NCBI RefSeq assembly: GCF_009910675.1
Contig: NZ_RSEJ01000029.1
Coordinates: 1 to 64,000 of the forward strand
Direction of reading: 5' to 3'
Source of the DNA: Photobacterium alginatilyticum
Lineage (GTDB): Bacteria; Pseudomonadota; Gammaproteobacteria; Enterobacterales; Vibrionaceae
Length of the DNA: 64,000 nt
Position 1 is the stretch's first letter. Each line of letters opens with the position of its first letter. A program made the position numbers and the translations under genes. The notes below the pieces were generated by a model. It saw only the letters and a list, made by a program, of their open reading frames with translations. It was not told the origin of the DNA and did not search any database. Below, piece after piece: positions 34,709 through 44,327 of this stretch.

Positions 34709-36070
34709 TTACTTTTGTTTTACCGGGCGTTTCCAGCCTTTGATCGTGCGGGCTGGGGCGCGAGTAATGACTAACTCACCTTCACCGATATCACGGTTGA
34801 TTGTCGCGCCGGCACCAATGGTTGCGCCCTTGGCCACTTTTACCGGGGCGATCAGCTGGGTATCAGAACCAATAAAGACATCATCTTCTATTTCGGTCTT
34901 GAACTTGTTGGCACCGTCATAGTTACAGGTAATCGTACCGGCACCGATATTAACCCGATCGCCAATCTCGGCATCGCCCAGATAGGTCAGGTGGTTGGCT
35001 TTCGAGCCCTTGCCCAGGCGCGCCTTCTTCATTTCGACAAAGTTACCGACGTGCGAGTCACCCACCAGCTCGGCCCCCGGGCGCAAGCGAGTAAACGGCC
35101 CTACCGTACAGTCTTCGCCGACCGTCGCACCTTCAATCACGCTATATGGCCGTACAATCGTGTTGTCATCAATCTCACAGTCTTTCAGCACACAGCCTGC
35201 GCCGATCACCACGTTATCCCCCAGGGACACGGAGCCCTCGATAATCACATTGACGTCGATCTCAACATCCGTGCCGCACTGCAGCTCACCGCGTAAGTCA
35301 AAACGAGCCGGATCGCGCAGCATTACACCTTGTTCAAGCAAGCGCTCTGCCTGCATCGCCTGATAAGCCCGCTCCAGTCTTGCCAGCTGAATGCGGTTGT
35401 TCACCCCTTCAACTTCAATCGCCTTTACCGGGTGGACGGCTTCAACGGCGCGGCCTTCGTTGTGGGCCGTCGCAATAATGTCGGTCAGGTAGTACTCGCC
35501 CTGGGCATTATCGTTTTTAAGCGCGGCCAGCCAGCGCTTGAGATCGCCGCCGTTGGCAACCATCACCCCGGTGTTAATCTCCTTGATCAGCTTCTGCTCT
35601 TCAGACGCATCTTTCTGCTCGACAATCGCTACCACCGGGCCGTTGCGGCGGACGATGCGGCCATAGCCAGTCGGATCGTCCAGTACTACGGTCAGCAGGG
35701 CAATACCGCCCTCTGGCTGGGCATCAAGGAGGTTTTCCAGGGTCTGGCCACTGATCAGCGGCACATCACCGTACAGGATCAGCACTTTCTCGTCATCGGC
35801 TAGATCCGGGCAGGCCTGGTTAACCGCGTGCCCCGTCCCCAGCTGCTCAGCCTGCAGTACCCAGTTTACCTGCTCTTCAGCCAGGGCAGCCTTCATCTGC
35901 TCCCCGCCGTGACCATAGACCAGGTGGATATTCTCTGCACCCAAGCCGCCACAGGTATCGATGACATGCTTGGCCATCGGCTTGCCCGCCAACTTATGCA
36001 GCACCTTAGGTAAATTCGAGTACATGCGGGTTCCTTTACCCGCCGCCAGGATCACAGCACTGAAGCTCAT
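34709..36070 (-). CDS. glmU: bifunctional GlcN-1-P acetyltransferase / GlcNAc-1-P uridylyltransferase
   Basis: GlmU makes UDP-GlcNAc in two steps. The N-terminal pyrophosphorylase domain starts MSFSAVILAAGKGTRMYS and has LGTGHAVNQA and LYGDVPLI; the C-terminal acetyltransferase is a left-handed beta-helix (from about residue 250) with NFVEMKKARLGKGSKANHLTYLGDAEIG. The ATG at 36070 with an AAGGA site gives 453 residues (E. coli 456); an upstream in-frame start at 36100 is less suitable. Confidence 0.97.
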   Translation of the reverse strand: MSFSAVILAAGKGTRMYSNLPKVLHKLAGKPMAKHVIDTCGGLGAENIHLVYGHGGEQMKAALAEEQVNWVLQAEQLGTGHAVNQACPDLADDEKVLILYGDVPLISGQTLENLLDAQPEGGIALLTVVLDDPTGYGRIVRRNGPVVAIVEQKDASEEQKLIKEINTGVMVANGGDLKRWLAALKNDNAQGEYYLTDIIATAHNEGRAVEAVHPVKAIEVEGVNNRIQLARLERAYQAMQAERLLEQGVMLRDPARFDLRGELQCGTDVEIDVNVIIEGSVSLGDNVVIGAGCVLKDCEIDDNTIVRPYSVIEGATVGEDCTVGPFTRLRPGAELVGDSHVGNFVEMKKARLGKGSKANHLTYLGDAEIGDRVNIGAGTITCNYDGANKFKTEIEDDVFIGSDTQLIAPVKVAKGATIGAGATINRDIGEGELVITRAPARTIKGWKRPVKQK

Positions 36071-36277
36071 GATAGATAATCCTTCTTGATGCATATTCAA
36101 TTTTTAACTTCCCGCATTGTATCGGTTCACCTAGGAAGGTTTAAGGAAAATAGATTTTTTTTTGCGAGTAATAACCGGATATCGCCTGCAAATGCAACAA
36201 AACACACGGCGTACAGCAAACAATGACAAAACTATCAGATACTCATAGACAGCCAGCACCGCCAGGCAGCAGCTATA

Positions 36278-36306
36278 AAAAAAGCGACCCTAGGGTCGCT
36301 TTTTTG
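36278..36306 (-). terminator. atp operon terminator
   Basis: A 13-base perfect stem AAAAAAGCGACCC / GGGTCGCTTTTTT with a TA centre lies 15 bases after the atpC stop; it reads as a strong terminator on either strand. Confidence 0.92.
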
Positions 36307-36320
36307 CGTCATGCGCCTGA

Positions 36321-36743
36321 TTAACGCGCTTTTCGCGTCAGCTCGATAACTCGTAGCTGAGCGATTGCTTTAGCCAGGTCACTGGCCGCTTGAGCAAAGT
36401 CGATATCGCCGTGCTGGTTGTGGATATGCTCCTCAGCCTGACGTTTCGCTTCTTCCGCCTTCGCAGCATCCAAATCTTCACCACGGATTGCAGTGTCAGC
36501 CAGCACCGTTACGGAGCTCGGCTGGACTTCCAGCATACCACCGGAAAGGTAGATGATCTCTTCCTCGCCGTGCTGTTTAGTGATTCGAACCATGCCCGGC
36601 GTGATAGCGGTCAGCAGCGGTGTGTGTCCTGCGTGAATACCCAGTTCACCTTCGCTACCGGTCACCTGAACGTTTTCAGCACGGCCAGAGAACAGTTTCT
36701 TCTCTGCGCTGACTACGTCTAGATGGAAGGTTATCGCTGCCAT
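36321..36743 (-). CDS. atpC: ATP synthase epsilon subunit
   Basis: Epsilon is part of the F1 central stalk and inhibits ATP hydrolysis. The 140-residue protein has the N-terminal beta-sandwich (FHLDVVSAEKKLFSGRAENVQVTGSEGELGI, HTPLLTAITPGMVRI) and a C-terminal helical hairpin. It is the last gene of the atp operon, 17 bases after atpD. Confidence 0.97.
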   Translation of the reverse strand: MAAITFHLDVVSAEKKLFSGRAENVQVTGSEGELGIHAGHTPLLTAITPGMVRITKQHGEEEIIYLSGGMLEVQPSSVTVLADTAIRGEDLDAAKAEEAKRQAEEHIHNQHGDIDFAQAASDLAKAIAQLRVIELTRKAR

Positions 36744-36760
36744 GTCGCCTCCTACTCAGC

Positions 36761-38167
36761 TTAAAGCTTCTTCGCGTTTTCCAATACGTCTTCGATCGCA
36801 CCGCAGTACATGAATGCCTGCTCTGGGATGTCGTCGTATTCGCCAGCAAGAAGACCCTTGAAGCTGCGTAGCGTGTCTTTCAGGGCTACGTAGATACCTG
36901 GGTCACCAGTGAAGACTTCAGCAACGTGGTAAGGCTGAGTTAGGAAACGCTCAATCTTACGTGCACGAGATACAGCTTGCTTATCTTCTTCAGATAGCTC
37001 GTCCATACCCAGGATTGCAATGATGTCTTTCAGCTCTTTATAACGCTGCAGAAGGCTCTGCACGCCACGAGCGATCTCGTAGTGCTCCTGACCAACCACT
37101 AGCGGATCAAGCATACGAGATGTTGAATCTAGTGGGTCAATCGCTGGGTATAGACCCAGAGAAGCGATCTGACGAGAAAGTACAACTGTTGCATCCAAGT
37201 GGGCAAACGTTGTTGCCGGCGATGGATCCGTCAAGTCATCCGCAGGTACGTATACCGCCTGAACCGATGTGATAGAACCAGTCTTCGTTGACGTGATACG
37301 CTCCTGAAGTACACCCATCTCTTCTGCAAGAGTTGGCTGGTAACCTACCGCAGATGGCATACGGCCAAGAAGTGCCGATACCTCTGTACCCGCAAGGGTA
37401 TAACGGTAGATGTTATCGATGAACAGCAGTACGTCACGACCTTCGTCACGGAAACGTTCAGCCATTGTCAGACCAGTCAGTGCAACACGTAGACGGTTAC
37501 CCGGTGGCTCGTTCATCTGGCCGTAAACCATTGCTACTTTAGACTCTTCAGGATTCTCGACGTTAACAACGCCCGCTTCCTGCATCTCGTAGTAGAAATC
37601 GTTACCTTCACGAGTACGCTCACCAACACCAGCAAATACCGACAGACCTGAGTGCTGTAGGGCGATGTTGTTGATAAGTTCCATCATGTTTACGGTTTTA
37701 CCTACACCGGCACCACCGAATAGACCGATTTTACCACCCTTGGCGAATGGGCAAATCAGGTCGATAACTTTTACGCCAGTCTCAAGCAACTCAGTTGCGT
37801 TTGACTGCTCTTCGTAGCTTGGTGCTTCACGGTGAATCGCGTAACGCTCTTCTTCACCGATATCACCACACTCGTCGATTGGCTGACCCAGAACGTTCAT
37901 GATACGTCCTAGAGTAGCTGTACCAACTGGAACTTCAATTGGGCGGCCTGTGTTTTCAACAGACAAACCACGACGTAAGCCATCAGAAGTACCCATTGCG
38001 ATACCACGTACAACACCGCCACCAAGCTGTTGCTGAACTTCAAGAACAAGCGTACCGTTCTCTTTTGCATCAACGTGAAGGGCGTCATATACCTGTGGTA
38101 CAGAGTCCTGCGGAAACTCTACGTCGACTACCGCACCGATGATCTGTACGATCTTACCTGTAGCCAT
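36761..38167 (-). CDS. atpD: ATP synthase beta subunit
   Basis: Beta is the catalytic F1 subunit. Walker A is GGAGVGKTVNMMELI (about residue 150), the catalytic Glu is in GVGERTREGND, Walker B is RDVLLFIDNIYRYT, and the signature PALDP-like PAIDPLDSTSR is present. It has 468 residues, slightly longer than E. coli (460). The codon use of atpD, atpG and atpA is notably less GC-rich at third positions than neighbours, as expected for highly expressed genes. Confidence 0.98.
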   Translation of the reverse strand: MATGKIVQIIGAVVDVEFPQDSVPQVYDALHVDAKENGTLVLEVQQQLGGGVVRGIAMGTSDGLRRGLSVENTGRPIEVPVGTATLGRIMNVLGQPIDECGDIGEEERYAIHREAPSYEEQSNATELLETGVKVIDLICPFAKGGKIGLFGGAGVGKTVNMMELINNIALQHSGLSVFAGVGERTREGNDFYYEMQEAGVVNVENPEESKVAMVYGQMNEPPGNRLRVALTGLTMAERFRDEGRDVLLFIDNIYRYTLAGTEVSALLGRMPSAVGYQPTLAEEMGVLQERITSTKTGSITSVQAVYVPADDLTDPSPATTFAHLDATVVLSRQIASLGLYPAIDPLDSTSRMLDPLVVGQEHYEIARGVQSLLQRYKELKDIIAILGMDELSEEDKQAVSRARKIERFLTQPYHVAEVFTGDPGIYVALKDTLRSFKGLLAGEYDDIPEQAFMYCGAIEDVLENAKKL

Positions 38168-38199
38168 CGTTAATCCTCTAAACTTATTAATTCTTTGCC

Positions 38200-39066
38200 T
38201 TAAACAGCCGATGCACCAGAAACGATTTCTGACAGTTCTTGTGTAATCGCCGCCTGACGGGCTTTGTTGTACACAAGCTGTAGTTCGTCAATCAAGTTTC
38301 CAGCATTGTCTGTCGCTGCTTTCATCGCAACCATTCGAGCCGCTTGCTCACTGGCAAGGTTCTCGACCACACCCTGGTATACCTGTGATTCGGCATAGCG
38401 AATCAGTAGGGTATCCAGCAGTGCTTTCGGCTCGGGCTCATAGATATAATCCCAAGAGTGGTTGCGCTGCATTTCTTCGTCTTCTGACTTAGGCAAAGGC
38501 AGCAATTGATCAATCACTGGTTCCTGAACCATGGTGTTTACAAATTTGTTGTAAACCAGGTACAGGCGATCCAATTGGCCTTCATCATATTTCTTCAGCA
38601 TTACGCCAACGGTACCGATCAGCTCGTCAACCGTCGGGGAATCTCCCAGACCTGACACCTGAGCGACCACGTTACCGCCGTAGCTGTTAAAGAATGCAGT
38701 TGCCTTTGCACCAACAAGCGCCAAGTCAACGTCTGCACCTTTTTCTGACCAGCCTTGAACGTCTGTCATGACTTGTTTGAACAGGTTAATGTTCAAACCG
38801 CCACACAGACCGCGGTCAGTAGAAACAATGATGTAACCCACGCGCTTGGCTTCACGCTCTTCGAGATAAGGGTGCTTATACTCGAGGCTACCAAGGGCGA
38901 TATGACCGATCACTTTGCGCATAGTTTGTGCGTATGGACGTGATGATTCCATCGCGTCTTGCGTTTTACGCATTTTAGACGCGGCCACCATTTCCATCGC
39001 TTTTGTGATCTTCTGTGTGTTTTGCACACTGCCGATCTTGTTACGAATCTCTTTTGCGCTGGCCAT
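38200..39066 (-). CDS. atpG: ATP synthase gamma subunit
   Basis: Gamma is the rotating central shaft. The two terminal helices are visible: MASAKEIRNKIGSVQNTQKITKAMEMVAASKMRK at the start and the ARMVAMKAATDNAGNLIDELQLVYNKARQAAITQEL signature at the end. Length 288 residues, E. coli 287. It lies between atpA (44-base gap) and atpD (32-base gap). Confidence 0.97.
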   Translation of the reverse strand: MASAKEIRNKIGSVQNTQKITKAMEMVAASKMRKTQDAMESSRPYAQTMRKVIGHIALGSLEYKHPYLEEREAKRVGYIIVSTDRGLCGGLNINLFKQVMTDVQGWSEKGADVDLALVGAKATAFFNSYGGNVVAQVSGLGDSPTVDELIGTVGVMLKKYDEGQLDRLYLVYNKFVNTMVQEPVIDQLLPLPKSEDEEMQRNHSWDYIYEPEPKALLDTLLIRYAESQVYQGVVENLASEQAARMVAMKAATDNAGNLIDELQLVYNKARQAAITQELSEIVSGASAV

Positions 39067-39110
39067 CGTTACTCTCCGTTAGTAGGTGATCGCAAGCGAT
39101 CACCAACCAA

Positions 39111-40652
39111 TTACCAAGTCTGGGTCGCTTTGAAATCTTCAACCAGTTTTACAAACTGCTCTTCGATTTCGCCGTTCCAAGCACCCGTTTCATCTACCTG
39201 AGATACAAGCTCTACATAGTGAGCTTTGGCATATGAAAGCAACGCAGCTTCGAAGTCAGCAAGCTTAGTCAGCTCAACATCGTTCAGATAGCCTTTTTCC
39301 GCAGCAAAGATAACAAGCGCTTGCTCGAAGACAGACATTGGCGCGTACTGCTTCTGCTTCATCAGCTCTGTTACTTTCTGACCGTGGTCAAGCTGCTTCT
39401 TGGTTGCTTCATCAAGATCAGACGAGAACTGGGCAAACGCCGCTAGTTCACGGTACTGTGCCAGTGCAGTACGGATACCGCCAGATAGCTTCTTGATGAT
39501 CTTGGTCTGAGCAGAACCACCTACACGCGATACAGAGATACCTGGGTCAACCGCTGGACGAATACCGGCGTTGAACAGCTCTGTCTGTAGGAAGATCTGA
39601 CCATCAGTGATCGAGATAACGTTGGTCGGTACGAATGCTGATACGTCACCTGCCTGCGTTTCGATGATCGGCAGCGCAGTTAGGGAACCAGTTTGACCTT
39701 TCACTTCACCGTTAGTGAATTTTTCTACGTAGTTTTCGTTTACACGAGCAGCACGCTCCAGCAGACGAGAGTGTAAGTAGAAAACGTCACCAGGGAATGC
39801 TTCACGACCTGGTGGACGACGAAGAAGAAGTGAAATCTGACGGTACGCAACAGCCTGCTTAGACAGGTCATCATATACGATCAGCGCATCTTCACCGCGG
39901 TCACGGAAGTATTCACCCATTGCACAACCTGCGTATGGCGCAAGGTACTGCAATGCAGCTGCTTCAGACGCCGATGCCACAACCACAATTGTGTTTGCCA
40001 GTGCACCGTGCTCTTCCAGTTTGCGCACTACGTTAGCGATAGTTGACGCTTTCTGGCCGATAGCAACATAAACAGAGTAAATACCAGAGTTTTTCTGGTT
40101 GATGATCGCATCGATCGCCATCGCTGTTTTACCAGTCTGGCGGTCACCGATAACTAGCTCACGCTGGCCACGGCCGATTGGGATCATTGAGTCAACCGCT
40201 TTATAACCAGTCTGAACTGGCTGGTCGACTGATTTACGGTCGATAACACCTGGTGCAATTACTTCAACCGGAGAGAACGTCTCGGTTTCAATTGGACCTT
40301 TACCATCGATAGGCTCACCCAGCGTGTTAACAACACGGCCAAGTAGCGCCGGGCCTACTGGTACTTCAAGAATACGACCAGTACCCGTTACTTTCATGCC
40401 TTCCTGTAGGTCGGCATATGGGCCCATTACAACCGCACCAACCGAGTCACGCTCAAGGTTAAGTGCCAGTGCAAAACGGCCACCAGGTAATTCAATCATT
40501 TCACCTTGCATTACGTCAGCAAGGCCATGGATACGAATGATACCGTCACTTACGGAAATGATAGTACCTTCGTTACGCGCTTCACTTACAACGTTGAATT
40601 TTTCAATACGCTGCTTGATCAGTGCGCTAATTTCCGTGGAATTAAGTTGCAT
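39111..40652 (-). CDS. atpA: ATP synthase alpha subunit
   Basis: Alpha is the non-catalytic nucleotide-binding F1 subunit. Walker A GDRQTGKTAMAIDAI (about residue 170) and the signature PAVDPGISVSRVGGSAQ are present. The ATG at 40652 (MQLNSTEISALIKQRI) gives 513 residues, exactly the E. coli length; the frame could begin five codons upstream, but that would read through the ribosome binding site (GGGG). Confidence 0.98.
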   Translation of the reverse strand: MQLNSTEISALIKQRIEKFNVVSEARNEGTIISVSDGIIRIHGLADVMQGEMIELPGGRFALALNLERDSVGAVVMGPYADLQEGMKVTGTGRILEVPVGPALLGRVVNTLGEPIDGKGPIETETFSPVEVIAPGVIDRKSVDQPVQTGYKAVDSMIPIGRGQRELVIGDRQTGKTAMAIDAIINQKNSGIYSVYVAIGQKASTIANVVRKLEEHGALANTIVVVASASEAAALQYLAPYAGCAMGEYFRDRGEDALIVYDDLSKQAVAYRQISLLLRRPPGREAFPGDVFYLHSRLLERAARVNENYVEKFTNGEVKGQTGSLTALPIIETQAGDVSAFVPTNVISITDGQIFLQTELFNAGIRPAVDPGISVSRVGGSAQTKIIKKLSGGIRTALAQYRELAAFAQFSSDLDEATKKQLDHGQKVTELMKQKQYAPMSVFEQALVIFAAEKGYLNDVELTKLADFEAALLSYAKAHYVELVSQVDETGAWNGEIEEQFVKLVEDFKATQTW

Positions 40653-40668
40653 GCTCCAATTCCCCAAA

Positions 40669-41202
40669 TCAAGACTGCAAAGTATCGCTCAGGCGGTTTA
40701 GTTTTCCGCGTACTGAGTTATCGATGACTAAGTCTCCAGCTCTAATCACAACCCCGGCAATCAGGGTCTCGTCTACACTGCAATTCAGCTTAACCTTACG
40801 TTCCAGACGCTCTTCCAGTTTCGCGCTGATCGCGGCAAGTTGGCTATCGTCGAGGGTAACCGCCGAGGTTACTTCCGCATCGATAGTCTTTTCATGTTCA
40901 TTTTTCAGGAACAGGAACTCGTCGCAGACATCAGGTAGCGCTTTCAGGCGTCCGTTCTCGGCCATCACTTTAATCAAGTTCTGACCGAATTCGTTGAGTT
41001 GCTCGCCGCAAACCGAAATAAAGATTTCAGTCAGCTTCTCGGCAGCATAACCACTGTCCAGGACATCCTGAATAGTGTCATTCGTTGCCACCTCAGCAGT
41101 AAAGGTGAGCATTTCAGCCCATTGGGCCAGCTCACCTTTCTCAACCGCAAAATCAAAGGCTGCTTTAGCGTAGGGGCGTGCGATAGTAGTCATATCAGAC
41201 AT
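40669..41202 (-). CDS. atpH: ATP synthase delta subunit
   Basis: Delta links F1 to the peripheral stalk. The 177-residue length equals E. coli AtpH; the ARPYAKAAFDFAVEKGEL N-terminal block is diagnostic, and the C-terminal GVVIRAGDLVIDNSVRGKLNRL signature is present. It sits between atpF and atpA in the usual order. Confidence 0.97.
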   Translation of the reverse strand: MSDMTTIARPYAKAAFDFAVEKGELAQWAEMLTFTAEVATNDTIQDVLDSGYAAEKLTEIFISVCGEQLNEFGQNLIKVMAENGRLKALPDVCDEFLFLKNEHEKTIDAEVTSAVTLDDSQLAAISAKLEERLERKVKLNCSVDETLIAGVVIRAGDLVIDNSVRGKLNRLSDTLQS

Positions 41203-41218
41203 GTGCTTGCCCCTTTAA

Positions 41219-41689
41219 TTACAGTTCTGCAGTGACTTTGTTAAGAAGATCAGCATGGGCATCCTTATCGATAGAACGCTCAATGATTTTCTCAGCACCA
41301 ATCACAGCTAGAGTTGCAACTTGTTTGCGCAGATCATCGCGCGCGCGGTTACGTTCTGCTTCGATCTCAGCAAGACCTTGAGCCAGAATTTTGTCACGCT
41401 CAGCAAGGGCTTCAGCCTTCGCTTCGTCGATGATTTGAGCTTTGCGTTTATTCGCTTGCTCAACAAGTTCAGTTGCAGTGTGTTTTGCTTCTTTTAATTG
41501 CTCAGAAGCATTTGCCTGCGCTAGGTTCAGGTCTTTGGCAGCACGATCAGCGGCTGCCAAACCGTCAGCAATTTTCTTCTGACGCTCTTCAATCGCTTCC
41601 ATAATTGGTGGCCATACATATTTCATGCAGAAAACCACGAATAGGAAGAAGGCGATTGCCTGACCCAGCAAAGTTGCATTCATATTCAC
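41219..41689 (-). CDS. atpF: ATP synthase subunit b
   Basis: Subunit b forms the peripheral stalk as a dimer. It has 156 residues, with one N-terminal membrane segment (NATLLGQAIAFFLFVVFCMKYVWPPIMEAI) and a long charged coiled-coil helix, as in E. coli. Confidence 0.97.
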   Translation of the reverse strand: MNMNATLLGQAIAFFLFVVFCMKYVWPPIMEAIEERQKKIADGLAAADRAAKDLNLAQANASEQLKEAKHTATELVEQANKRKAQIIDEAKAEALAERDKILAQGLAEIEAERNRARDDLRKQVATLAVIGAEKIIERSIDKDAHADLLNKVTAEL

Positions 41690-41738
41690 AACGCATCTCC
41701 TTAAAAAGGGTTGCTATGGGTCCGTTCGTTTTTATTTA

Positions 41739-41999
41739 TTAACCAGCTAGTTGGCCAACGAATGGGTTTGCGAATGTGAATAGTAGAGCGATTACGATAC
41801 CGATCATTGGAACCGCATCAAGCAGACCTGCAATGATGAACATCTTAACTTGCAGCATAGGTGCCATTTCAGGTTGACGAGCTGCACCTTCAAGGAATTT
41901 ACCGCCTAGAAGTGCGAAGCCGATCGCTGTACCCAGTGCAGCAAGACCTACAATGATGCCCACGGCAATTGCAGAAAAGCTTAGTAAAGTTTCCATCAC
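41739..41999 (-). CDS. atpE: ATP synthase subunit c
   Basis: Subunit c forms the membrane rotor ring. The 86-residue hairpin has two membrane helices joined by the polar loop ARQPE. The ion-binding carboxylate is Asp in AGLLDAVPMIG, as in E. coli, and the residues of Na+-binding c subunits are not evident, which points to proton coupling. Tandem ATG codons stand at 41999 and 41996. Confidence 0.97.
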   Translation of the reverse strand: MMETLLSFSAIAVGIIVGLAALGTAIGFALLGGKFLEGAARQPEMAPMLQVKMFIIAGLLDAVPMIGIVIALLFTFANPFVGQLAG

Positions 42000-42062
42000 T
42001 ATCTCCAGTTTATAGTTGTCGGCTAAAGTGCCAGTAAAAAATTAAAAATTTACAAATAATCG

Positions 42063-42848
42063 TTAATGATTGTCTTCATGCGCCTGAGACAGGTACACAA
42101 TAGTCAACATCATAAACACGAATGATTGAATTGTAATGACCAGGATGTGGAAAATTGCCCACGGGACCGAGCCCAGCCATTGTGCCCACCACGGCATTAA
42201 TGCCGCAATTAGGATAAACACCACCTCACCGGCAAACATGTTACCGAACAGACGCATACCAAGCGAAATAGGCTTCGCTAGCAACGACACTACTTCAAGC
42301 AGCAAGTTGAACGGGATCATTACCGGGTGATTGAACGGGTGAAGTGCCAGTTCTTTTGCAAAACCGCCAAGGCCTTTGATTTTGATGCTGTAGTAGAGCA
42401 TCAAAGCAAACACACCCAACGCCATTGCCATGGTGATGTTGACATCAGCACTCGGTACTACCTTAAGATAAGGAATACCTAACCAGTGCTCCGCCGGATA
42501 CGGAAGAAAATCAATTGGCACTAAGTCCATGATGTTCATCAGCATGATCCAACAGAATATGGTCAGAGCCAAAGGAGCTATCAGTTTATTGCGGCCATGG
42601 AAGGTCTCTTTAACGCTGCTATCAACGAATTCGACCATTATCTCCACAAAACACTGTAGTTTTCCTGGAACTCCTGATGTCGCTGTTTTCGCTGCCTTGT
42701 AGAATAGCCCTAGAAAGAGCAGTCCTGTGAAAGCGGAGAAAAACAGGCTATCTATATGAACCGTCCAGAAACCCTCACCCACCGACAAGTTAGTCAAGTG
42801 GTGAGTAATGTAGCCTGACGGCGTTAGCGCTTCACCTGGCGCAGCCAT
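42063..42848 (-). CDS. atpB: ATP synthase subunit a
   Basis: Subunit a carries the proton half-channels. It has 261 residues and about five membrane segments. The essential arginine lies in KPISLGMRLFGNMFAGEV and the conserved C-terminal segment is IQSFVFMMLTIVYLSQAHED. It follows atpI by eight bases. Confidence 0.97.
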   Translation of the reverse strand: MAAPGEALTPSGYITHHLTNLSVGEGFWTVHIDSLFFSAFTGLLFLGLFYKAAKTATSGVPGKLQCFVEIMVEFVDSSVKETFHGRNKLIAPLALTIFCWIMLMNIMDLVPIDFLPYPAEHWLGIPYLKVVPSADVNITMAMALGVFALMLYYSIKIKGLGGFAKELALHPFNHPVMIPFNLLLEVVSLLAKPISLGMRLFGNMFAGEVVFILIAALMPWWAQWLGSVPWAIFHILVITIQSFVFMMLTIVYLSQAHEDNH

Positions 42849-42856
42849 AACTCATC

Positions 42857-43246
42857 CTATTTGTTGTTGTTAATGAATAAAACCGGCCCAAAGATATTAA
42901 TACCGAGAGCCAGCAAATAGGTCAGTTTGAGGGGAACAAGTTCCACCTCGACATACAGGTAAACAATGGCAAACAGGATGACCGTGATGAGGATTTTCAG
43001 CACTTCTCCACCGTAAAATGACGCCATGATCAGCCGGGCCCTGCGGGCTCCGCTGAACAGAAAGGCGCATTTAGCAAAGACAGCATTGGCAATTACAAAA
43101 ATGCCGCCACCTATTAATGCGGAGATTCCCCAGTCAACACTGACAGCAAACACTGCCAGTAATGCCGTTGTCAAAACGACGCCAGATTGTAGCAAGAGCA
43201 ACCGTTTCGCCAGTTGGCGGCCCGGTCTAACTAGCGCCGATACCAT
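42857..43246 (-). CDS. atpI: ATP synthase assembly protein AtpI
   Basis: AtpI helps assemble the c ring and has four membrane segments (LLLLQSGVVLTTALLAVF; WGISALIGGGIFVIANAVF; ILITVILFAIVYLYV; LTYLLALGINIFGPVLFI). I use the ATG at 43246 (MVSALVRPGRQLAKRL), with a GAGGA site eight bases upstream. The open frame extends to 43318, but that longer form would begin upstream of the operon's -10 element at 43305-43310, so it could not be made from this promoter. Confidence 0.92.
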   Translation of the reverse strand: MVSALVRPGRQLAKRLLLLQSGVVLTTALLAVFAVSVDWGISALIGGGIFVIANAVFAKCAFLFSGARRARLIMASFYGGEVLKILITVILFAIVYLYVEVELVPLKLTYLLALGINIFGPVLFINNNK

Positions 43247-43304
43247 GTATTCGTTCCTCGAGTCCATTCCACTACACAAACGTCGTGCTGGGAAAACTGC
43301 GAAA

Positions 43305-43332
43305 ATTATACGGCTCATTAGATTGAATGCAA
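43305..43332 (-). promoter_or_regulatory. atp operon promoter
   Basis: On the minus strand TTGCAT (43327-43332) and a perfect TATAAT (43305-43310) are 16 bases apart, giving a transcript start about 50 bases upstream of atpI. It is the only strong promoter seen before the nine atp genes. Confidence 0.75.
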
Positions 43333-43424
43333 TCTAATCGCAGCAAAAAAAAGTGTTAGATTTTACAACACAATAACCTGATCACGTCGTTGTAAATTTT
43401 GCAACAAAATATGCACGTTTTACG

Positions 43425-44318
43425 TCACATTTCGTGACCAAACATTGCAATGAATTGCTTCAATTTGTGGGCTTCGTCAAAGCTGAAAACGATTTTTCCT
43501 TTACCGTTTTTCTGCTGATTAATCGCCACTTGGGTGCCAAAGTGTTCACTTAGGTGATTTTCTGCCGCTTCGAGCTGGGCATTCACGGCTTTCACTTTTG
43601 GCTCGGCAACAGGCTGTAATAGTTTCTTCACCAGCTTCTCGGTGTCACGAACCGTTAACAGCTTGGCAACAACCATTTGTGCCGCTTCCAGCTGCTGCTC
43701 TGGCTCAAGCGCAAGCAGGGCACGGGCATGGCCCATTTCGAGTTGTCTCTGCTCGACCATACGCTTAACCGGCTCCGACAGCTGGTTCAAACGCAACAGG
43801 TTTGATACGGCAGCGCGCGATTTACCCACGGCTTCGGCAACCTGCTGGTGGGTCAGCGAAAATTCATTCTGCAGCCGTTCCAGTGCCTGCGCCTCTTCCA
43901 TCGCATTGAGATCTTCCCGCTGGATATTCTCTATTAGCGCAATGGCGACCGTCGCCCGATCATTAACATCCTTAATAATACAAGGGACTTTCTGAAGCCC
44001 AGCTTGACGGGCTGCCCGCCAACGTCGCTCACCGGCAATAATCTCGTACTGTTGCGATGCGATCTTACGCACCACAATTGGTTGAATCACCCCCTGGGCC
44101 CGAATCGAGTCTGACAGTTCAGCCAGCGCCTCATCCGACATATCTTTACGAGGCTGAAACTTACCGGCCTGCAGCGCCTGGACAGGAAGATCTTTCAGCG
44201 TCCCTTCCTCAGAGAGCGATTGTGCCTGCTCGGCACTTTTTTGTTTCGCCTGGGCGACCGAGCTGGTAGCCAGTAGCGCATCAAGGCCTTTCCCAAGGCC
44301 TCGCTTATTCATGTTCAT
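43425..44318 (-). CDS. parB: chromosome partitioning protein ParB
   Basis: ParB is a CTPase that binds parS near oriC and spreads, with ParA, to segregate origins. The 297-residue protein begins KRGLGKGLDALL, then has the CTP-binding/ParB N domain with QPIVVRK and GERRWRAA, the HTH (SLTHQQVAEAVGKSRAAVSNLLRL) and a C-terminal dimer domain. A candidate parS lies at 62,413. AAGGG precedes the ATG at 44318. It follows parA by nine bases. Confidence 0.96.
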   Translation of the reverse strand: MNMNKRGLGKGLDALLATSSVAQAKQKSAEQAQSLSEEGTLKDLPVQALQAGKFQPRKDMSDEALAELSDSIRAQGVIQPIVVRKIASQQYEIIAGERRWRAARQAGLQKVPCIIKDVNDRATVAIALIENIQREDLNAMEEAQALERLQNEFSLTHQQVAEAVGKSRAAVSNLLRLNQLSEPVKRMVEQRQLEMGHARALLALEPEQQLEAAQMVVAKLLTVRDTEKLVKKLLQPVAEPKVKAVNAQLEAAENHLSEHFGTQVAINQQKNGKGKIVFSFDEAHKLKQFIAMFGHEM

Positions 44319-44327
44319 TGTTTACCC

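Noticed and set aside
36121..36190. Possible NagC site upstream of glmU (T-rich stretch followed by GCGAGTAATAA)
   Set aside because: Resembles half of a NagC operator but lacks a convincing second half; could not be supported.
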